64,000 nt of DNA from Candidatus Polarisedimenticolia bacterium (GCA_036004685.1 DASYRE010000036.1:124001-188000); one strand, 5' to 3'. Counted from the first letter of the stretch, positions 44,509 to 54,579 are shown. The notes: generated from the letters alone by a model not told the origin. Numbers and translations are program-made.

Positions 44509-44933
44509 GTCTCGGCGACTTTCTTCAGGTCTTGGAGCATCATCTCCCAGTTCTTCTGCGAATGGTCCCGGGCCTCTTCCGTGCGGTTCTTGTCCTGCGC
44601 CAGCGTGACGCGCGTGCCATTTCCCCGCGGGGCGAGCTCGATGGTGACGGTGTGGTAGTTCTCCGGGTCGTCGCGCATGCCGGAAAGCGGGCTGAAGTGG
44701 CTGTACTCGAGCTTCTGCTCCGGTCTGACGCGCAGGACGACCCCCTTGTCCTCGTAGGCCTTTCCCTTCCACTCTCCGCGCCAGACGATCGGGCTTCCTT
44801 CCCGCCAGTCGGAGTCGACGCGGGCGCCGAACATGTATTGCCGGATCGCCTCGGGGTCGAGAAGCGCCTTCCAAACTTCCTTCGGAGAGGCGTCGATGTC
44901 GGTGGAGGCCTGAGCGATCAAGTTCTTCTCCAT
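44505..44933 (-). CDS. AHSA1/START-fold (SRPBCC) protein
   Basis: 142 aa from the ATG at 44933 (GAGAGGAGC upstream). It has the Aha1-type start QASTDIDASPKEVWKALLDPEAIRQYMFG, then WREGSPIVWRGEWKGKAYEDKG and the C-terminal amphipathic helix (KNWEMMLQDLKKVAET). Members bind hydrophobic ligands or assist Hsp90-like partners; no specific role here. Its TAG stop is the outermost part of a repeat element. Confidence 0.87.
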   Translation of the reverse strand: MEKNLIAQASTDIDASPKEVWKALLDPEAIRQYMFGARVDSDWREGSPIVWRGEWKGKAYEDKGVVLRVRPEQKLEYSHFSPLSGMRDDPENYHTVTIELAPRGNGTRVTLAQDKNRTEEARDHSQKNWEMMLQDLKKVAET

Positions 44934-45222
44934 GGGAGCTCCTCTCGATGGGCCGGGACGGCGCCAAGCGCTCCCGGCAGGCCGTACCCCTCTCATGGCG
45001 AGTCTAGCATGGTCTGTCTGGGGAGCCGGCTTCAAGGCCCTGACGCCGGCGCGCCGAGGAGGGGCAGGGTCTAAAGAGGTGCGCCTGGATGGGCCGGGCC
45101 GCCGGCCGCCCGGCCGCATCTCGGAATCTCAGGCGGGTTGGCCCCGGGCCGCTGCAGGCGGGCGAGCGCCGGATCCCGGCGTCGAAGGAACGAGCCCGCC
45201 GAGGCCGGCCGCGCGCTCCAGA

Positions 45223-45645
45223 CTAACGGACGGAGGCTACATAGTCTTCGGGAAATCCCCGCGCCGACAACACGGCCCGGAGCCGGGCGGCATAGGCCTC
45301 GTTGCGCTCCGAAGGGCCTGGCGGCTCCGCCAGATTGTAACAGAGCGCCGGGACCGCCTCGCCTTCCATCGTGCGCGCCAGGATGGCTTCCGGCAGGTAT
45401 CGCTCCAGCCCGGGGGCCCGGTACAGCCGGGCGATCTCGGGTGCCGGGAGCGCCATCAGCATGCCGTAGGCGCGCCCGCCGGCCGCGGGTACGAGGCTGG
45501 CCCGCGCGCCGATGCGGATCTCGAATCCGTCGACGAAAGCGCGCCGCGGGCGCCTGGGAACCAGCGCTTGCTGGCGGAGAAGCTCCACGTCCATGAACAG
45601 GCCATAGAAGAATATCTCGACCGTTCGTGGAGCGCTATCCGGCAT
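45223..45645 (-). CDS. Gamma-glutamylcyclotransferase-fold protein
   Basis: 140 aa with the family start FFYGLFMDVELLRQQ (usual FxYGx-L), GRAYGMLMAL in the middle strand, and an acidic position in TMEGEAVPALCYNLA. Related proteins act on gamma-glutamyl amines or peptides, but many of this small type have no proven activity. It overlaps the upstream VOC-family gene by 11 nt, so it is translationally coupled. Confidence 0.75.
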   Translation of the reverse strand: MPDSAPRTVEIFFYGLFMDVELLRQQALVPRRPRRAFVDGFEIRIGARASLVPAAGGRAYGMLMALPAPEIARLYRAPGLERYLPEAILARTMEGEAVPALCYNLAEPPGPSERNEAYAARLRAVLSARGFPEDYVASVR

Positions 45646-46132
45646 AGGCCCGCTTGAGCTTGTCGAGGTCGAGCTTCTTCATTTGAAGCATCGCCTTCAT
45701 GGCCCTTTGGGATTTCTCCGCGTTGGAGTCGGTCAGCATCTCGACCAGGACGGTCGGGACGACCTGCCAGGAGAGGCCGAACTTGTCCTTCAGCCAGCCG
45801 CACTGCTGCGCCTTTTCGTCTCCACCCTGAGAGAGCCTTTCCCAATAGTAATCCACTTCGTCCTGCGTCTTGCAATGGACTTGGAGCGAGACCGCTTCGT
45901 TGAACCTGAACACCGGTCCGCCGTTGAGCGCCGTGAATTCCTGCCCGTCGAGCTCGAACGCCACCGTCATCACGGAACCCGGCGGCCGCCGGTGGATTTC
46001 TTGCCCCGCCTCCCCGTAGCGGCTTATCGTCGTGATCTTCGAATTCTTGAAGATGCCCGTGTAGAACTTCGCCGCCTCTTCGGCCTGATCGTCGAACCAC
46101 AGACACGGAGTGATCCTCTGCTTGAGACTCAT
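45635..46132 (-). CDS. VOC-superfamily (PhnB-like) protein
   Basis: 165 aa. It has the family start KQRITPCLWFDDQAEEAAKFYTGIFKNSK, the central VMTVAFELDGQEFTALNGGP and the end-strand GLSWQVVPTVLVEML. It is a paired beta-alpha-beta-beta-beta fold of the glyoxalase/bleomycin-resistance group; many PhnB-like members lack a known substrate. AAAGGAG precedes the ATG. Confidence 0.9.
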   Translation of the reverse strand: MSLKQRITPCLWFDDQAEEAAKFYTGIFKNSKITTISRYGEAGQEIHRRPPGSVMTVAFELDGQEFTALNGGPVFRFNEAVSLQVHCKTQDEVDYYWERLSQGGDEKAQQCGWLKDKFGLSWQVVPTVLVEMLTDSNAEKSQRAMKAMLQMKKLDLDKLKRAYAG

Positions 46133-46274
46133 GATGTTCTCCTTTCGGCCTCGACCAACAAGCTCGCGAGGCTCCGACCGAACCGACCCTCCTTGCCCCC
46201 AGAATAACCCACAAACGCAGAGGCGCCCACGCCTCTCCCGGCCGCTCGAGAGCCGCCTTGTTCGAGGGGTGATC

Positions 46275-46463
46275 TCAGGGAGCCGGCGGGGTCACCGTCA
46301 GGTCGGGCGCCTGCCGGGCGAGGTCCGTCAGACCTCTCCCCCGGCCGCGCAGCGCTTCGCCCGGATAGGCGCGGAGCGCGCCGGTGGTGACGCTCCAGCC
46401 GCGGCGGGGGTCGATGATCTCGCCGCCAAAGCGGGTGATCGCGGCGGGCATGACTCTGGCCAA
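46275..46463 (-). pseudogene. Possible 3' gene fragment between the VOC and M1 peptidase genes
   Basis: A short minus-strand frame ending at TGA 46275-46277 reads SLLARVMPAAITRFGGEIID and then GWSVTTGALRAYPGEALRG, with G/C-rich third positions like real genes nearby. No start with a ribosome site and no family were recognised. It may be the tail of a deleted gene or a chance frame. Confidence 0.25.
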
Positions 46464-46531
46464 GAGGGAAAGGTTGCATGGGCTCGGAGGGGCGACCGGG
46501 CAGCGGACGGGAGCACGCGTCTCGAGCGCTT

Positions 46532-48853
46532 TTATTTGTCGTGAATGAAATCGGCGAGCTGGCTCGCCTCCTCATCGAGACGCACGTCCTTCGGGGTCAT
46601 GGGAACCTTGATCTTGATCTCCGACTCCGCGCTGACGATCGGCTTGCTGACCACGACCGGCTTCTCCTTGCCGAAATCGAAGGCGATGGGGACCAGCAGG
46701 ACCTTGAAGTTCTCCTTGTCTTCCTGCCGGGTCTTGATGGTGACCAGCACTTTTCCGTCGGCATCGGGGGCGGCGGTCCAGGAATAGTGCACCTTCGGGA
46801 TTCCGGTGCCCCGGATCCACTGGTCGAAGAAGGGAAACATGTCGTAGCCCATCAAGCTGCTCGCCTCCCGGGCCAGGGTATCGGTGTTGATGTTGCGCCC
46901 CTTGTACTTGGACTGGATGTTGCCGACGAGCTTTGCGAATTTTTCCCAGCCCATCCAGCTTCGCAGCATGTGCACGACGTACGGCCCCTTGCTGTAGAGA
47001 AGGCCCAGGCGCCATTCGGATCGGTAGGCCGTGGCGATCGTCGCCTCATGCTCGGATTCCGCGGCGAATTTCTTCCAATCCTTTCTCATGGCCGCGAATT
47101 TCTTGGGATCGATCCCTTCGGTGATCAATCCGGCGGAATACTCGGCCCAGGATTCGCTGATCCAATCATCTTCGGAGGCCACCCACCCCACCTGCGTTCC
47201 CCAATACTGATGGGCCAGCTCGTGGAAGAGCACCTGATCGGCCCGCCCTCCCCCGCCGGTTCCGCTCATGACGCCGCTGAGGAACAGGACCCCCGGAGGG
47301 CTCTGGCTGAAGCCCAATCCTTGAGCCATCTCGGTGATGTCCAGATCCGGAGAGGGAAACGGGCCGAAGAGACTCTCATAGGCCTTGATTCCCTGCTGTA
47401 CGTTGTAGAGGATGTTCTCGGGCTTGAGCGCGGGGCCGCCGCTTCCGCCGCGAACGGCGTAGAGACGCAACGCCACCTCCCCCGAGCCTGGCGCCTCTCT
47501 TTGGTAAACGCCATCCGTGGTCACGAACTCCCCGAAGATGAACGAGGGGAACATGACCGGGACGGTGCTCCGCCATTCGCCGCAGTTCATCTTCCCTTCC
47601 TCCCACTCTCTCACCAATTCCCCGGAGCCTGCCGCCTTCAGCGGTTTGGCGATCTTGACCTTCCAATCGAAGGTGTAGCGGCCCCCGTGATCCCCCATCT
47701 GAGGAAACCAGGAATAGGTCGTATAGATCCAATAGGACCGCAGGGTGAGCTGAATGATGGTGTCTTCGGTGATGCCGACTCGTATTTGCGTCTTTTCTCC
47801 CCGGCTCAGGGGCTTGGGCAGGAGGACGAGAAGCTGATGCCACTTGTGAACGTAGGGCAAATCGGCGCCGGAGGCGTCTGCCACGCGGGTCACGGTCACC
47901 GGCCTCCCCTTTTCATCCCACGACGAGGCATCAAGGTTGTTCACCAGATCGAACCGGAGAAGCTTCAAGCCCTCCGTGAGGGATTCCACGGTGACCAGAG
48001 CGTCGATAAGGACCGACTTCGTATTGGGGATCTCGACCGTCATGTCCACGTTGCGAAGCGCCGCGGCGTGCTTGTCGTCCGCCTCCGGCATCAGGTTGTA
48101 GTTTCCCTTCCCATCGTAATCACTCCTCTTGTGGAAGGAGCTCCATGGCTCATAGAGACGCTTACCGGCCGCACCGCCCGATTTTTCGCCCAGGAGAGCG
48201 TTCTCCACGCGGTTTCCCGGCATGTGGCCGAAGTAGATCTTCCGGTTGTCGGCGGTTCTGGCCTCGAGATAGAGGAAATCATGATTCTTCACGTTGCCCA
48301 GCCGGCTTTCCATGAAATCGAGCTGAAAGTCCCCCGAGTTGTAGTCGACCTTGCTGTGCGCTTCCCACGATCCCTGAGCGTCCTTCACGGGGGTCCCGCC
48401 GGCTTTCGCGTCGGACAGGACTTTCTCGCTTCCATCGTCGAAACGAAGCACCGCCTCGGTGATCGGCTCGTCGAACGTGTCCTTGCCGGTCCAACGCTTG
48501 AGAGACTTCTTTTCCGTCGCGTTGGGAAGCGTGACCTTGACGGTTCCCTGTCCTGAGAAGTAGGCGCCGGTAATCACACCTTCGAACGGCTGCGCGAAAT
48601 AGAGCGTCCCGCTTTTCAGCGTCAGATCCATCGCGTCCTTCTGGAAGGCGAGGTTCTCGACGTGCAGCGGGTGATCCAGGTCGAGACCGACGCGGTAGAA
48701 GCCGTTGAAGACCTCTTCGAGACGAGCGGTCTCCGCGGCGGCAGGTCCTTCCGCAGCCCAAGGACCGTCGACCGTGAGCAGCCAGAGTCCGGCCAGCAGG
48801 AGGAAGCAAACCGCGCCTGGGGACGGGAAGAGAAAGCGGGCTGATCTGGGCAT
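46532..48853 (-). CDS. M1-family zinc aminopeptidase-like protein, secreted
   Basis: 773 aa from the ATG at 48853, chosen because GGAGGACGCG precedes it. One signal/anchor helix is at about residues 14-30. The zinc site is HELAHQYW, with the third ligand in SESWAEYSAG after 18 intervening residues. The GxMEN motif of exopeptidases is not recognisable; the equivalent place reads TEMAQGLGFSQSPPG. An N-terminal beta domain and a C-terminal domain flank it. It may be an endo- or oligopeptidase rather than a classical aminopeptidase. Confidence 0.9.
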   Translation of the reverse strand: MPRSARFLFPSPGAVCFLLLAGLWLLTVDGPWAAEGPAAAETARLEEVFNGFYRVGLDLDHPLHVENLAFQKDAMDLTLKSGTLYFAQPFEGVITGAYFSGQGTVKVTLPNATEKKSLKRWTGKDTFDEPITEAVLRFDDGSEKVLSDAKAGGTPVKDAQGSWEAHSKVDYNSGDFQLDFMESRLGNVKNHDFLYLEARTADNRKIYFGHMPGNRVENALLGEKSGGAAGKRLYEPWSSFHKRSDYDGKGNYNLMPEADDKHAAALRNVDMTVEIPNTKSVLIDALVTVESLTEGLKLLRFDLVNNLDASSWDEKGRPVTVTRVADASGADLPYVHKWHQLLVLLPKPLSRGEKTQIRVGITEDTIIQLTLRSYWIYTTYSWFPQMGDHGGRYTFDWKVKIAKPLKAAGSGELVREWEEGKMNCGEWRSTVPVMFPSFIFGEFVTTDGVYQREAPGSGEVALRLYAVRGGSGGPALKPENILYNVQQGIKAYESLFGPFPSPDLDITEMAQGLGFSQSPPGVLFLSGVMSGTGGGGRADQVLFHELAHQYWGTQVGWVASEDDWISESWAEYSAGLITEGIDPKKFAAMRKDWKKFAAESEHEATIATAYRSEWRLGLLYSKGPYVVHMLRSWMGWEKFAKLVGNIQSKYKGRNINTDTLAREASSLMGYDMFPFFDQWIRGTGIPKVHYSWTAAPDADGKVLVTIKTRQEDKENFKVLLVPIAFDFGKEKPVVVSKPIVSAESEIKIKVPMTPKDVRLDEEASQLADFIHDK

Positions 48854-49240
48854 CGCGTCCTCCGATTCGACGCACACGGCTCCTTGAGCCGAAAACCTGA
48901 GGAAGGCCTCCAGCTTACGCAGATACTGGGGCCATGTCCATCTCCGCCGGGCAATACTCGCCGCGCTGGCAGGGAGGGCCGCCACCGCCATTGTCCTCCG
49001 TCGTGGTCAACCTGCGAAGGCCAGACCTGAGTCCCGTACGGGATTCATCGTATAAATAAGCCCGTTTCGCAGTCCAAGTCACCATCCTGCAACGGCGCTT
49101 ACGATTTCTGTAGGCCGCCCTGCCTTCGGCGAATCTGTAACGACTCCAAGTGCATGATACACGGCCATTTTTCCAATGCCTTCCAGGCGGGGCTGAGCGG
49201 CACGTAGTTTGCTCGGATATCGAGCAGGACATGATGAGCC
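48854..49240. other. Intergenic region, no gene seen
   Basis: About 390 bp between two divergently read genes. A somewhat A/T-richer part near 49040-49110 may hold promoters. Nothing else was recognised. Confidence 0.35.
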
Positions 49241-49675
49241 ATGTCCAAGGAGGTCAGGATGAGACGGATACTTCTGGACAGGGCAGGACCAAGGACGATT
49301 TGTCAGGTGCTTCTCGTCCTCGTCATGAGCATGATGATGATTTCGACCGTGACGGCGGCTCCCGGAGGCTCGAAAAGCGGTCGCGTTCAGCGGACGGGGA
49401 ACGAGAGATGCTGGGTCACTCCGGACCCGGTCAACGACGGCCAGCAATACACCGTGTTCGGTTCCGGCTTCACTACGGGTCAGGCCGTGAGCATTTTCGT
49501 CGGTGACGGCTCGATTCTGATGGGAGTCTCCGACAACCTGGGCGTGTTCTCCGCGTGGGACTGGGCCAGCTTCCGTAGTCCCGCGTCCATTACGGTGAAT
49601 GTCTACCCTTCAGGCGATCGGAAGATGACGCTGCTGGCGACCTGCTCGTTCCAGGCGAACGGATCAGCCCAGTAG
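49241..49675 (+). CDS. Secreted small beta-rich protein
   Basis: 144 aa. A signal segment (QVLLVLVMSMMMISTVTA) is preceded by a basic stretch. The mature part of about 95 residues has an immunoglobulin-like strand pattern (CWVTPDPVNDGQQYTVFGSGFTTG, then SVSIFVGDG-like) with two Cys in the mature part that could form a disulfide. It resembles IPT/Ig-type domains only loosely; function is unknown. Confidence 0.65.
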   Translation: MSKEVRMRRILLDRAGPRTICQVLLVLVMSMMMISTVTAAPGGSKSGRVQRTGNERCWVTPDPVNDGQQYTVFGSGFTTGQAVSIFVGDGSILMGVSDNLGVFSAWDWASFRSPASITVNVYPSGDRKMTLLATCSFQANGSAQ

Positions 49676-49708
49676 CCAGACCGGCCTGGACAGCCAGCCG
49701 GGGAAAGA

Positions 49709-49742
49709 AAAGGGGAGGAGCATGGTGCTCCTCCCCTTTCTT
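49709..49742. terminator. Bidirectional terminator between convergent genes
   Basis: A 14-bp stem (AAAGGGGAGGAGCA / TGCTCCTCCCCTTT) with a 3-nt loop. On the minus strand it is followed by TTTTCTTT, and on the plus strand by CTTATT. It serves the 144-aa secreted protein gene (+) and the 651-aa secreted gene (-). Confidence 0.8.
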
Positions 49743-49803
49743 ATTGCACCATCCCGCCTTCTCAAATCGCGAGGCGGAACGGCCGAGCTTGCCAAAGAAC
49801 GGC

Positions 49804-51759
49804 TTACTTTCCTCCCGTGACCGTCGGCGTGCAGACCGTCACCGTCTTCGTGTCGGTCTCGTCCGCGTCGCAGAACTTCGTGGAGTCGGCCCCGTTCGGG
49901 CAGGTCGTCACGTCCTTCGTGACGCCGTTGACCGTGAAGGTGCCGTGACCGATCGCGGTGTTGGTGAAGGTCCCGGGTCCATTGAATGTTGCCGTGCACT
50001 TGAAGACCCATGTCTCGCCCGGCTCCAGGACTCCGTCGCCGTCGTCACCGCTGAAGTAGGCGATGGTCCCTCCATGATCGGTGCACTGCTTGTCCTCGAT
50101 GAAGGGGCTGTTCAGATTCACCGACCCGTCGTTCTTCTCCGAATAGGTGTAGACGACGGTCGTGACGACCGTGGGTGAGGCGGCCTTGGTCAGGGTGGTG
50201 CTCGGTACTTTGACCGTGACGGTCGCCTGCGCCCTCTCCTCCTGGTCGCACGTGGTGGCGGGCGGCGGATTCTGCGGATCGCTGCACCAGGTGACATCCT
50301 TCGTGACACCCGCCACGGTGAACGTACCATGGCCGATCGCGGTGTTCGTGACGTCGCCCGTGATGTTGGTCTTCGTGCAGGTGAAGGTCCACTTCTCGCC
50401 CGGATCCAGGTCGCCGTTGTTGTTGCTGTCACCGCTGGAGTAGCTTACCGGGGAACACTTGTCGTCGGTGACGGAGGGGTCGTTCAGCGCGACGTTCCCG
50501 TCGTTTTCCTCGACATAAGTGTAGGTGACCGAGCCGCCGGAGACGATCTCGGTGGCCGAGGGGGTCTTGCTGAGCTTGGTGCTCGGCCGGCAGGTGTTGA
50601 ACGGGATGACCTCGAAGTCCTTGAGAGTCGCCGTGAACGACTGCGACGAGCGGGTGTGGGGCAGGAAGGTGCTGATGCAGCCTTCGAAGCCGATCGCCGC
50701 CAGGTCGATGCCGACCTCGTAGAACTCCACGGTGTTGACGGTGTTCGTCTGGGTCCCGTCGGCGTTCCGGCAGCCCCAGCCGCCGCACCCGACCGCGGCG
50801 GAGCCGTTGAACCGCTGGCGGACGGCCGCGGTGGTGACGGCATCGACCAACGTGTCGTAGTGAGGAGAGATCTTCTTTCCCGGGTTCTTGACAGGATCGC
50901 AAACCTTGCTTCCGGCGGCCGGGGGGAAGTCCCCGCAGACCCACTTGTGAAGGATGGGGCTGCCGACCCCACCGCCCTGGGTGAAGTCGACTGAAAGCAA
51001 CAGGTCGCCGTCGCTCCGGTGGCCCGAGAACTTTCCCGCGCAGGGAAAATCGGCGGGCTTGCTCCCCGCCACCAGATTGACCGACTCCTGCAGGAACTCC
51101 AGATCGACGTGGCTGTCGCCGTTGTTGACCACCCGCTCGAAGCCGGCGAAGATCTCGTTGACGTCGTCGTTGGTCGGGGTCGCCGGGTTCGGGGGGTCCT
51201 GGTGGCTGATGGCGTAGACGTTCGAGATCTCGTCCTTGTTCGGCACCGAGCCGGTCGCGAAGGTCTCGGTGTTGAGAACGTCGCCGTTCACCTCGGACCC
51301 CACCGCCGTGAACACGGTCGGGTCGCCGGTGCCGCAGCTCGTCACATCAACGGAAAGCGGGTCGACCTTGAACACCGCGGTGACGATCTTGTTGTTCGCC
51401 AAGGCCGCCGCGGTGATCGCCGGCTCAGTGGGGGGCGTCGTCGCGTTGTGGAACACGCCGCCGTCGAAGATGCCGCCGGCGCCGCTGCACTCGACCTTGA
51501 TGCCGCCGGTCACGGCCGTGTTCGTGCAGCTGCGGGGATTCGCGGCCGCTCCGGCGTTCGCCCAGTCGAACGACGAGCCCGCCAGTCCGTCGAAGCCGAT
51601 GTTCGCTCCGACACCGACGATGTTGTCCAGCTCCAGAAACGCCGTCGGCCCCGGGACGTTCACACTCGCCCAGACCACCGCGACCAGGGCGAGCGCCACC
51701 GCGGCCGCGATCGTCGTGATTCCAGGCCGAAGCACCCACTTCGAAACCTTGCCACGCAT
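49804..51759 (-). CDS. Large secreted protein with two C-terminal DUF11-like repeats
   Basis: 651 aa with a signal peptide (residues about 12-33). Residues about 35-400 form an N-terminal region with many Asn/Asp/Gly and several Cys (CGGWGCRN). Two tandem domains follow, each with VTYTYVEENDG-like or VVYTYSEKNDG-like starts, a PGE(K/T)W(T/V)F(T/K)CT core and a TNTAIGHGTFTV(A/N)GVTKDVT end, the DUF11-type extracellular repeat. No anchor was seen. It is probably an extracellular or surface protein. Confidence 0.8.
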   Translation of the reverse strand: MRGKVSKWVLRPGITTIAAAVALALVAVVWASVNVPGPTAFLELDNIVGVGANIGFDGLAGSSFDWANAGAAANPRSCTNTAVTGGIKVECSGAGGIFDGGVFHNATTPPTEPAITAAALANNKIVTAVFKVDPLSVDVTSCGTGDPTVFTAVGSEVNGDVLNTETFATGSVPNKDEISNVYAISHQDPPNPATPTNDDVNEIFAGFERVVNNGDSHVDLEFLQESVNLVAGSKPADFPCAGKFSGHRSDGDLLLSVDFTQGGGVGSPILHKWVCGDFPPAAGSKVCDPVKNPGKKISPHYDTLVDAVTTAAVRQRFNGSAAVGCGGWGCRNADGTQTNTVNTVEFYEVGIDLAAIGFEGCISTFLPHTRSSQSFTATLKDFEVIPFNTCRPSTKLSKTPSATEIVSGGSVTYTYVEENDGNVALNDPSVTDDKCSPVSYSSGDSNNNGDLDPGEKWTFTCTKTNITGDVTNTAIGHGTFTVAGVTKDVTWCSDPQNPPPATTCDQEERAQATVTVKVPSTTLTKAASPTVVTTVVYTYSEKNDGSVNLNSPFIEDKQCTDHGGTIAYFSGDDGDGVLEPGETWVFKCTATFNGPGTFTNTAIGHGTFTVNGVTKDVTTCPNGADSTKFCDADETDTKTVTVCTPTVTGGK

Positions 51760-52486
51760 TGCTTTGCTCCTGATTAGAGACCGGACCGGTCGGTGACATG
51801 AAGTTCACCGCCGGCTCCGGCGATCAAGTCGGTGACTTTAAGCACACTGTGTAAGTGATTCTCTATTGCTTGCAGAACCTGTCCCTGGAACCCACTCACC
51901 CGTCCGGAGCCCGAGATTCCCCCGGGCGCGGGCACACCCTAGCGCCGCAATGCACCCCTCCTTTCACGCTCGCACCCCATTGTGACAGGGAGATCCCCTG
52001 CCTTACCCGGCCTCCGAGCAACGGAGGCTCCACGACGCGACGATCTTCATTGCTGTTTGGGAAGGAAAAGCTAGGCTATTGGGTACGATCAAAGTGCCTT
52101 TCTGTCAAGCAAAATCCAGCGTCAGACTTATAGACGACTTTGAACGTTCCGACAGTGCTCACTGTACGGCGGCTCGTCCCAATTATTTCATTATGGCCTC
52201 ACAGCATCATACTTCCCTCCTGACCCTATTCACCGAAAGAGGCTGTCGAAAGGGGCAAGGGCTTTGGGTGGGGCAAGTGGCCTTTCTCAGGTGAAAATCG
52301 AACAATCTGGAACAATGTCGAACACGATGCTTTACGGCCCGGAGGGGGCAATGGAAGGGGGTGATGCAAGCCGGAACGAGGGAGCAGGAGTCGATGCCCT
52401 GCCTCCGGCAGCTCCCCGGACCTAGCCTGGACTCAACCCCGAAAGGGTCCTGGAAGCGTGGCAAACGAGGGTTTTTCGAACCAGGA
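51760..52486. other. Long intergenic region
   Basis: About 730 bp with visibly lower G+C than the surroundings near 52030-52210. Several short open frames exist but none has a ribosome site plus protein-like composition. No tRNA, small RNA or repeat-family copy was recognised. Confidence 0.4.
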
Positions 52487-52516
52487 TTGACGCCCTTCCT
52501 CGAGTGATGGTCTAAT
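52487..52516 (+). promoter_or_regulatory. Sigma70-like promoter of the 1-Cys peroxiredoxin gene
   Basis: TTGACG at 52487-52492 and TCTAAT at 52511-52516 with an 18-bp spacer lie about 30 bp before the ATG at 52547. Confidence 0.6.
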
Positions 52517-52546
52517 GCTTGAATAACCTAGGAGCAGGAGGACGAC

Positions 52547-53206
52547 ATGGCGCTGAGAATCAACGGCGAGGCCCCGAACTTCACCGCGGAGACGACGCAG
52601 GGTCGCATCACCTTTCACGACTGGGTCGGCGATGGGTGGGCCATTTTATTTTCCCACCCGAAGGACTTCACTCCCGTCTGCACGACCGAGCTGGGATACA
52701 TGGCGGGGCTCAAGCCCGAATTCGAGAAGCGGAGCTGCAAGGTCATCGGCCTGAGCGTGGATCCGGTCGGCGATCACCAGAGATGGTCCAAGGACATCGA
52801 GGAGACCCAGGGTCACGCCGTCAATTTCCCGATGATCGGCGACCCGGAGCTGAAGGTGGCGAAGGCGTACGACATGCTGCCGGAGGAGGCGGGTGACAGC
52901 TCCCAGGGGCGGACCGCAGCCGACAACGCGACGGTGCGCTCGGTGTTCGTCGTCGGGCCCGACAAGAAGATCAAGGCGATGCTGACCTATCCGATGAGCA
53001 CGGGGCGCAACTTCGACGAGGTCCTCCGGCTCCTCGATTCCTGCCAGCTCACCGCCAAGCATAAAGTCGCTACGCCGGTCAATTGGAAGCAGGGGGAAGA
53101 CGTGATCATCGTCCCCGCGGTTTCGGACGACGAGGCGAAGGGAAAATTCCCCGGCGGCTGGAAGTCCCCGAAGCCCTACATGCGGATCGTGCCGCAGCCG
53201 AAATAG
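52547..53206 (+). CDS. 1-Cys peroxiredoxin (Prx6-type)
   Basis: 219 aa with a strong ribosome site (AGCAGGAGG). The peroxidatic Cys is in HPKDFTPVCTTELGYM, followed by KVIGLSVDPVGDHQRWSKDI and DNATVRSVFVVGPDKKIKAMLTYPMSTGRNFDE. The C-terminal extension (DVIIVPAVSDDEAKGKFPGGWKS) defines the Prx6 group. It reduces peroxides in the cytosol. It is a second, unrelated peroxiredoxin besides the membrane one at 24481. Confidence 0.95.
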   Translation: MALRINGEAPNFTAETTQGRITFHDWVGDGWAILFSHPKDFTPVCTTELGYMAGLKPEFEKRSCKVIGLSVDPVGDHQRWSKDIEETQGHAVNFPMIGDPELKVAKAYDMLPEEAGDSSQGRTAADNATVRSVFVVGPDKKIKAMLTYPMSTGRNFDEVLRLLDSCQLTAKHKVATPVNWKQGEDVIIVPAVSDDEAKGKFPGGWKSPKPYMRIVPQPK

Positions 53207-53253
53207 ACTCCCTGCCTTCCGAAAGCAGCCCGCCGCCGCGGGCCGGGCACGTT

Positions 53254-54399
53254 TCAGTTCAGCGCCGGGCTGTCCCAGGAATCGACGAACTCCGGCGCCT
53301 CGGGAAGGTCCCTGGTGCTCCATCGGACTCGATAGACCGGGGCGGCCTTCAGGGGCTTTTCCAGCGCTTCCAGCACCTCCCGAGAGGAAGGCGCGGGCGA
53401 AAAGGCGCGGCGCCGGGCGACAAAGCCTTCGAGGTCGAAGGACGGCTTCGACATCCGCGCCTGCTCGAAGTACTCGGCCACCGGACTCGGAGAGATCCAC
53501 CTGTCCTGCACGCTTCGGAACGCCTCCCAAAGGCTCAGGCCGGGCACGGTAAGCCCGCCGGGGCCCGCCTTCGCGAATCCCTCCACCTCGAGAACGGGCC
53601 CCGGGACGCGGACGGTGAAGGCGGCGGGAAACGGGTCGAATACCAGCCTGGAAAGCTCTTCCTCGGAGTAGGGCGAATCCTCCGGAACCTCGAAGAGACT
53701 CAACACCTCCTCCAGTTCCTTCTTGAAGGGCTCGACAAAGGATTCATCCTCGTAGGAAAGGTCCGCCAATCGCTCGCGCTCCTCATCCGGCAGGAAATCC
53801 CGGAAAATGCTCCCGAAACAGGCGCGGGCCCGCTCGGGACGATCCTCGAGATAGGCGTAGAGCTTGCGGCCGGCTTCGAGATATCGACTGAGGGCGACGG
53901 CCCACCCGTTCATTCCGCGCCTCATCTCCTCCTGTTGCTGGCGCGTCGCCCGGGTGCCCGGCTCAGGGATCAGGGAAAACTCCGTCTCGGCCGGCTTTCG
54001 AGTCACGGTGGCCCGGACGAGCGAATCCGAAAAGAATCGCTGCAGCTTGGCGGCATCGGAGAGAATCACTCGCTGCTCCACACGGCTGATCTCCCCCTGG
54101 GTCCGATCGAGGAGCGTCCGTTGAGCCTCCGGCTCCAGGGATTCCAGCCGGCGGGTCCAGGGATCGTTCCCTTCCAGCGCGTCCCGTCGCGCCGCCTCGA
54201 TTCTCTTCTGCGCCAGGGGACTACTTTTGAATTCGTCCGGACTGGCGATGCGGACGCTCACCCGCACCATCACGCTCTCCCCGGGCAGGAAACGCACTTC
54301 GAGCCTCTCGGTGACCGGTGGCTCGAAACAGGCGAGAGACGACGCGGTCGCCAGAATGGCCAAGATGAGACGATGTCGCAGCAGCGATGCTCTCGCCAT
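53254..54399 (-). CDS. Uncharacterised exported protein
   Basis: 381 aa from the ATG at 54399. The N-terminal segment (HRLILAILATASSLACFEPP) is a signal that may be lipidated at the Cys. The mature part has no Cys-rich or repeat region; it is mixed alpha/beta with an acidic central part (LPDEERERLADLSYEDESFVEPF). The upstream extension of the frame has no ribosome site. The family was not recognised. It is convergent with the peroxiredoxin gene. Confidence 0.65.
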   Translation of the reverse strand: MARASLLRHRLILAILATASSLACFEPPVTERLEVRFLPGESVMVRVSVRIASPDEFKSSPLAQKRIEAARRDALEGNDPWTRRLESLEPEAQRTLLDRTQGEISRVEQRVILSDAAKLQRFFSDSLVRATVTRKPAETEFSLIPEPGTRATRQQQEEMRRGMNGWAVALSRYLEAGRKLYAYLEDRPERARACFGSIFRDFLPDEERERLADLSYEDESFVEPFKKELEEVLSLFEVPEDSPYSEEELSRLVFDPFPAAFTVRVPGPVLEVEGFAKAGPGGLTVPGLSLWEAFRSVQDRWISPSPVAEYFEQARMSKPSFDLEGFVARRRAFSPAPSSREVLEALEKPLKAAPVYRVRWSTRDLPEAPEFVDSWDSPALN

Positions 54400-54579
54400 G
54401 ACGTGCAGGGTTTTCCGATCGCAAAATCCTACGTCGCGGGGGTGACGCACGCGATCCACATCGCCGGGGCGGCGCCCGACCGCCCCGTGATCATTTCCCT
54501 CTTCGGCCTCGGAAAGGGCACGCTGAACGGTCTGCAAATCGTCCGGACGGCATGGGCAGCTGAGCGGCGATTCCTGCTC

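Noticed and set aside
46478-48556. A 692-codon plus-strand frame
   Set aside because: Antisense to the M1 peptidase gene, whose zinc motif and ribosome site are clear.
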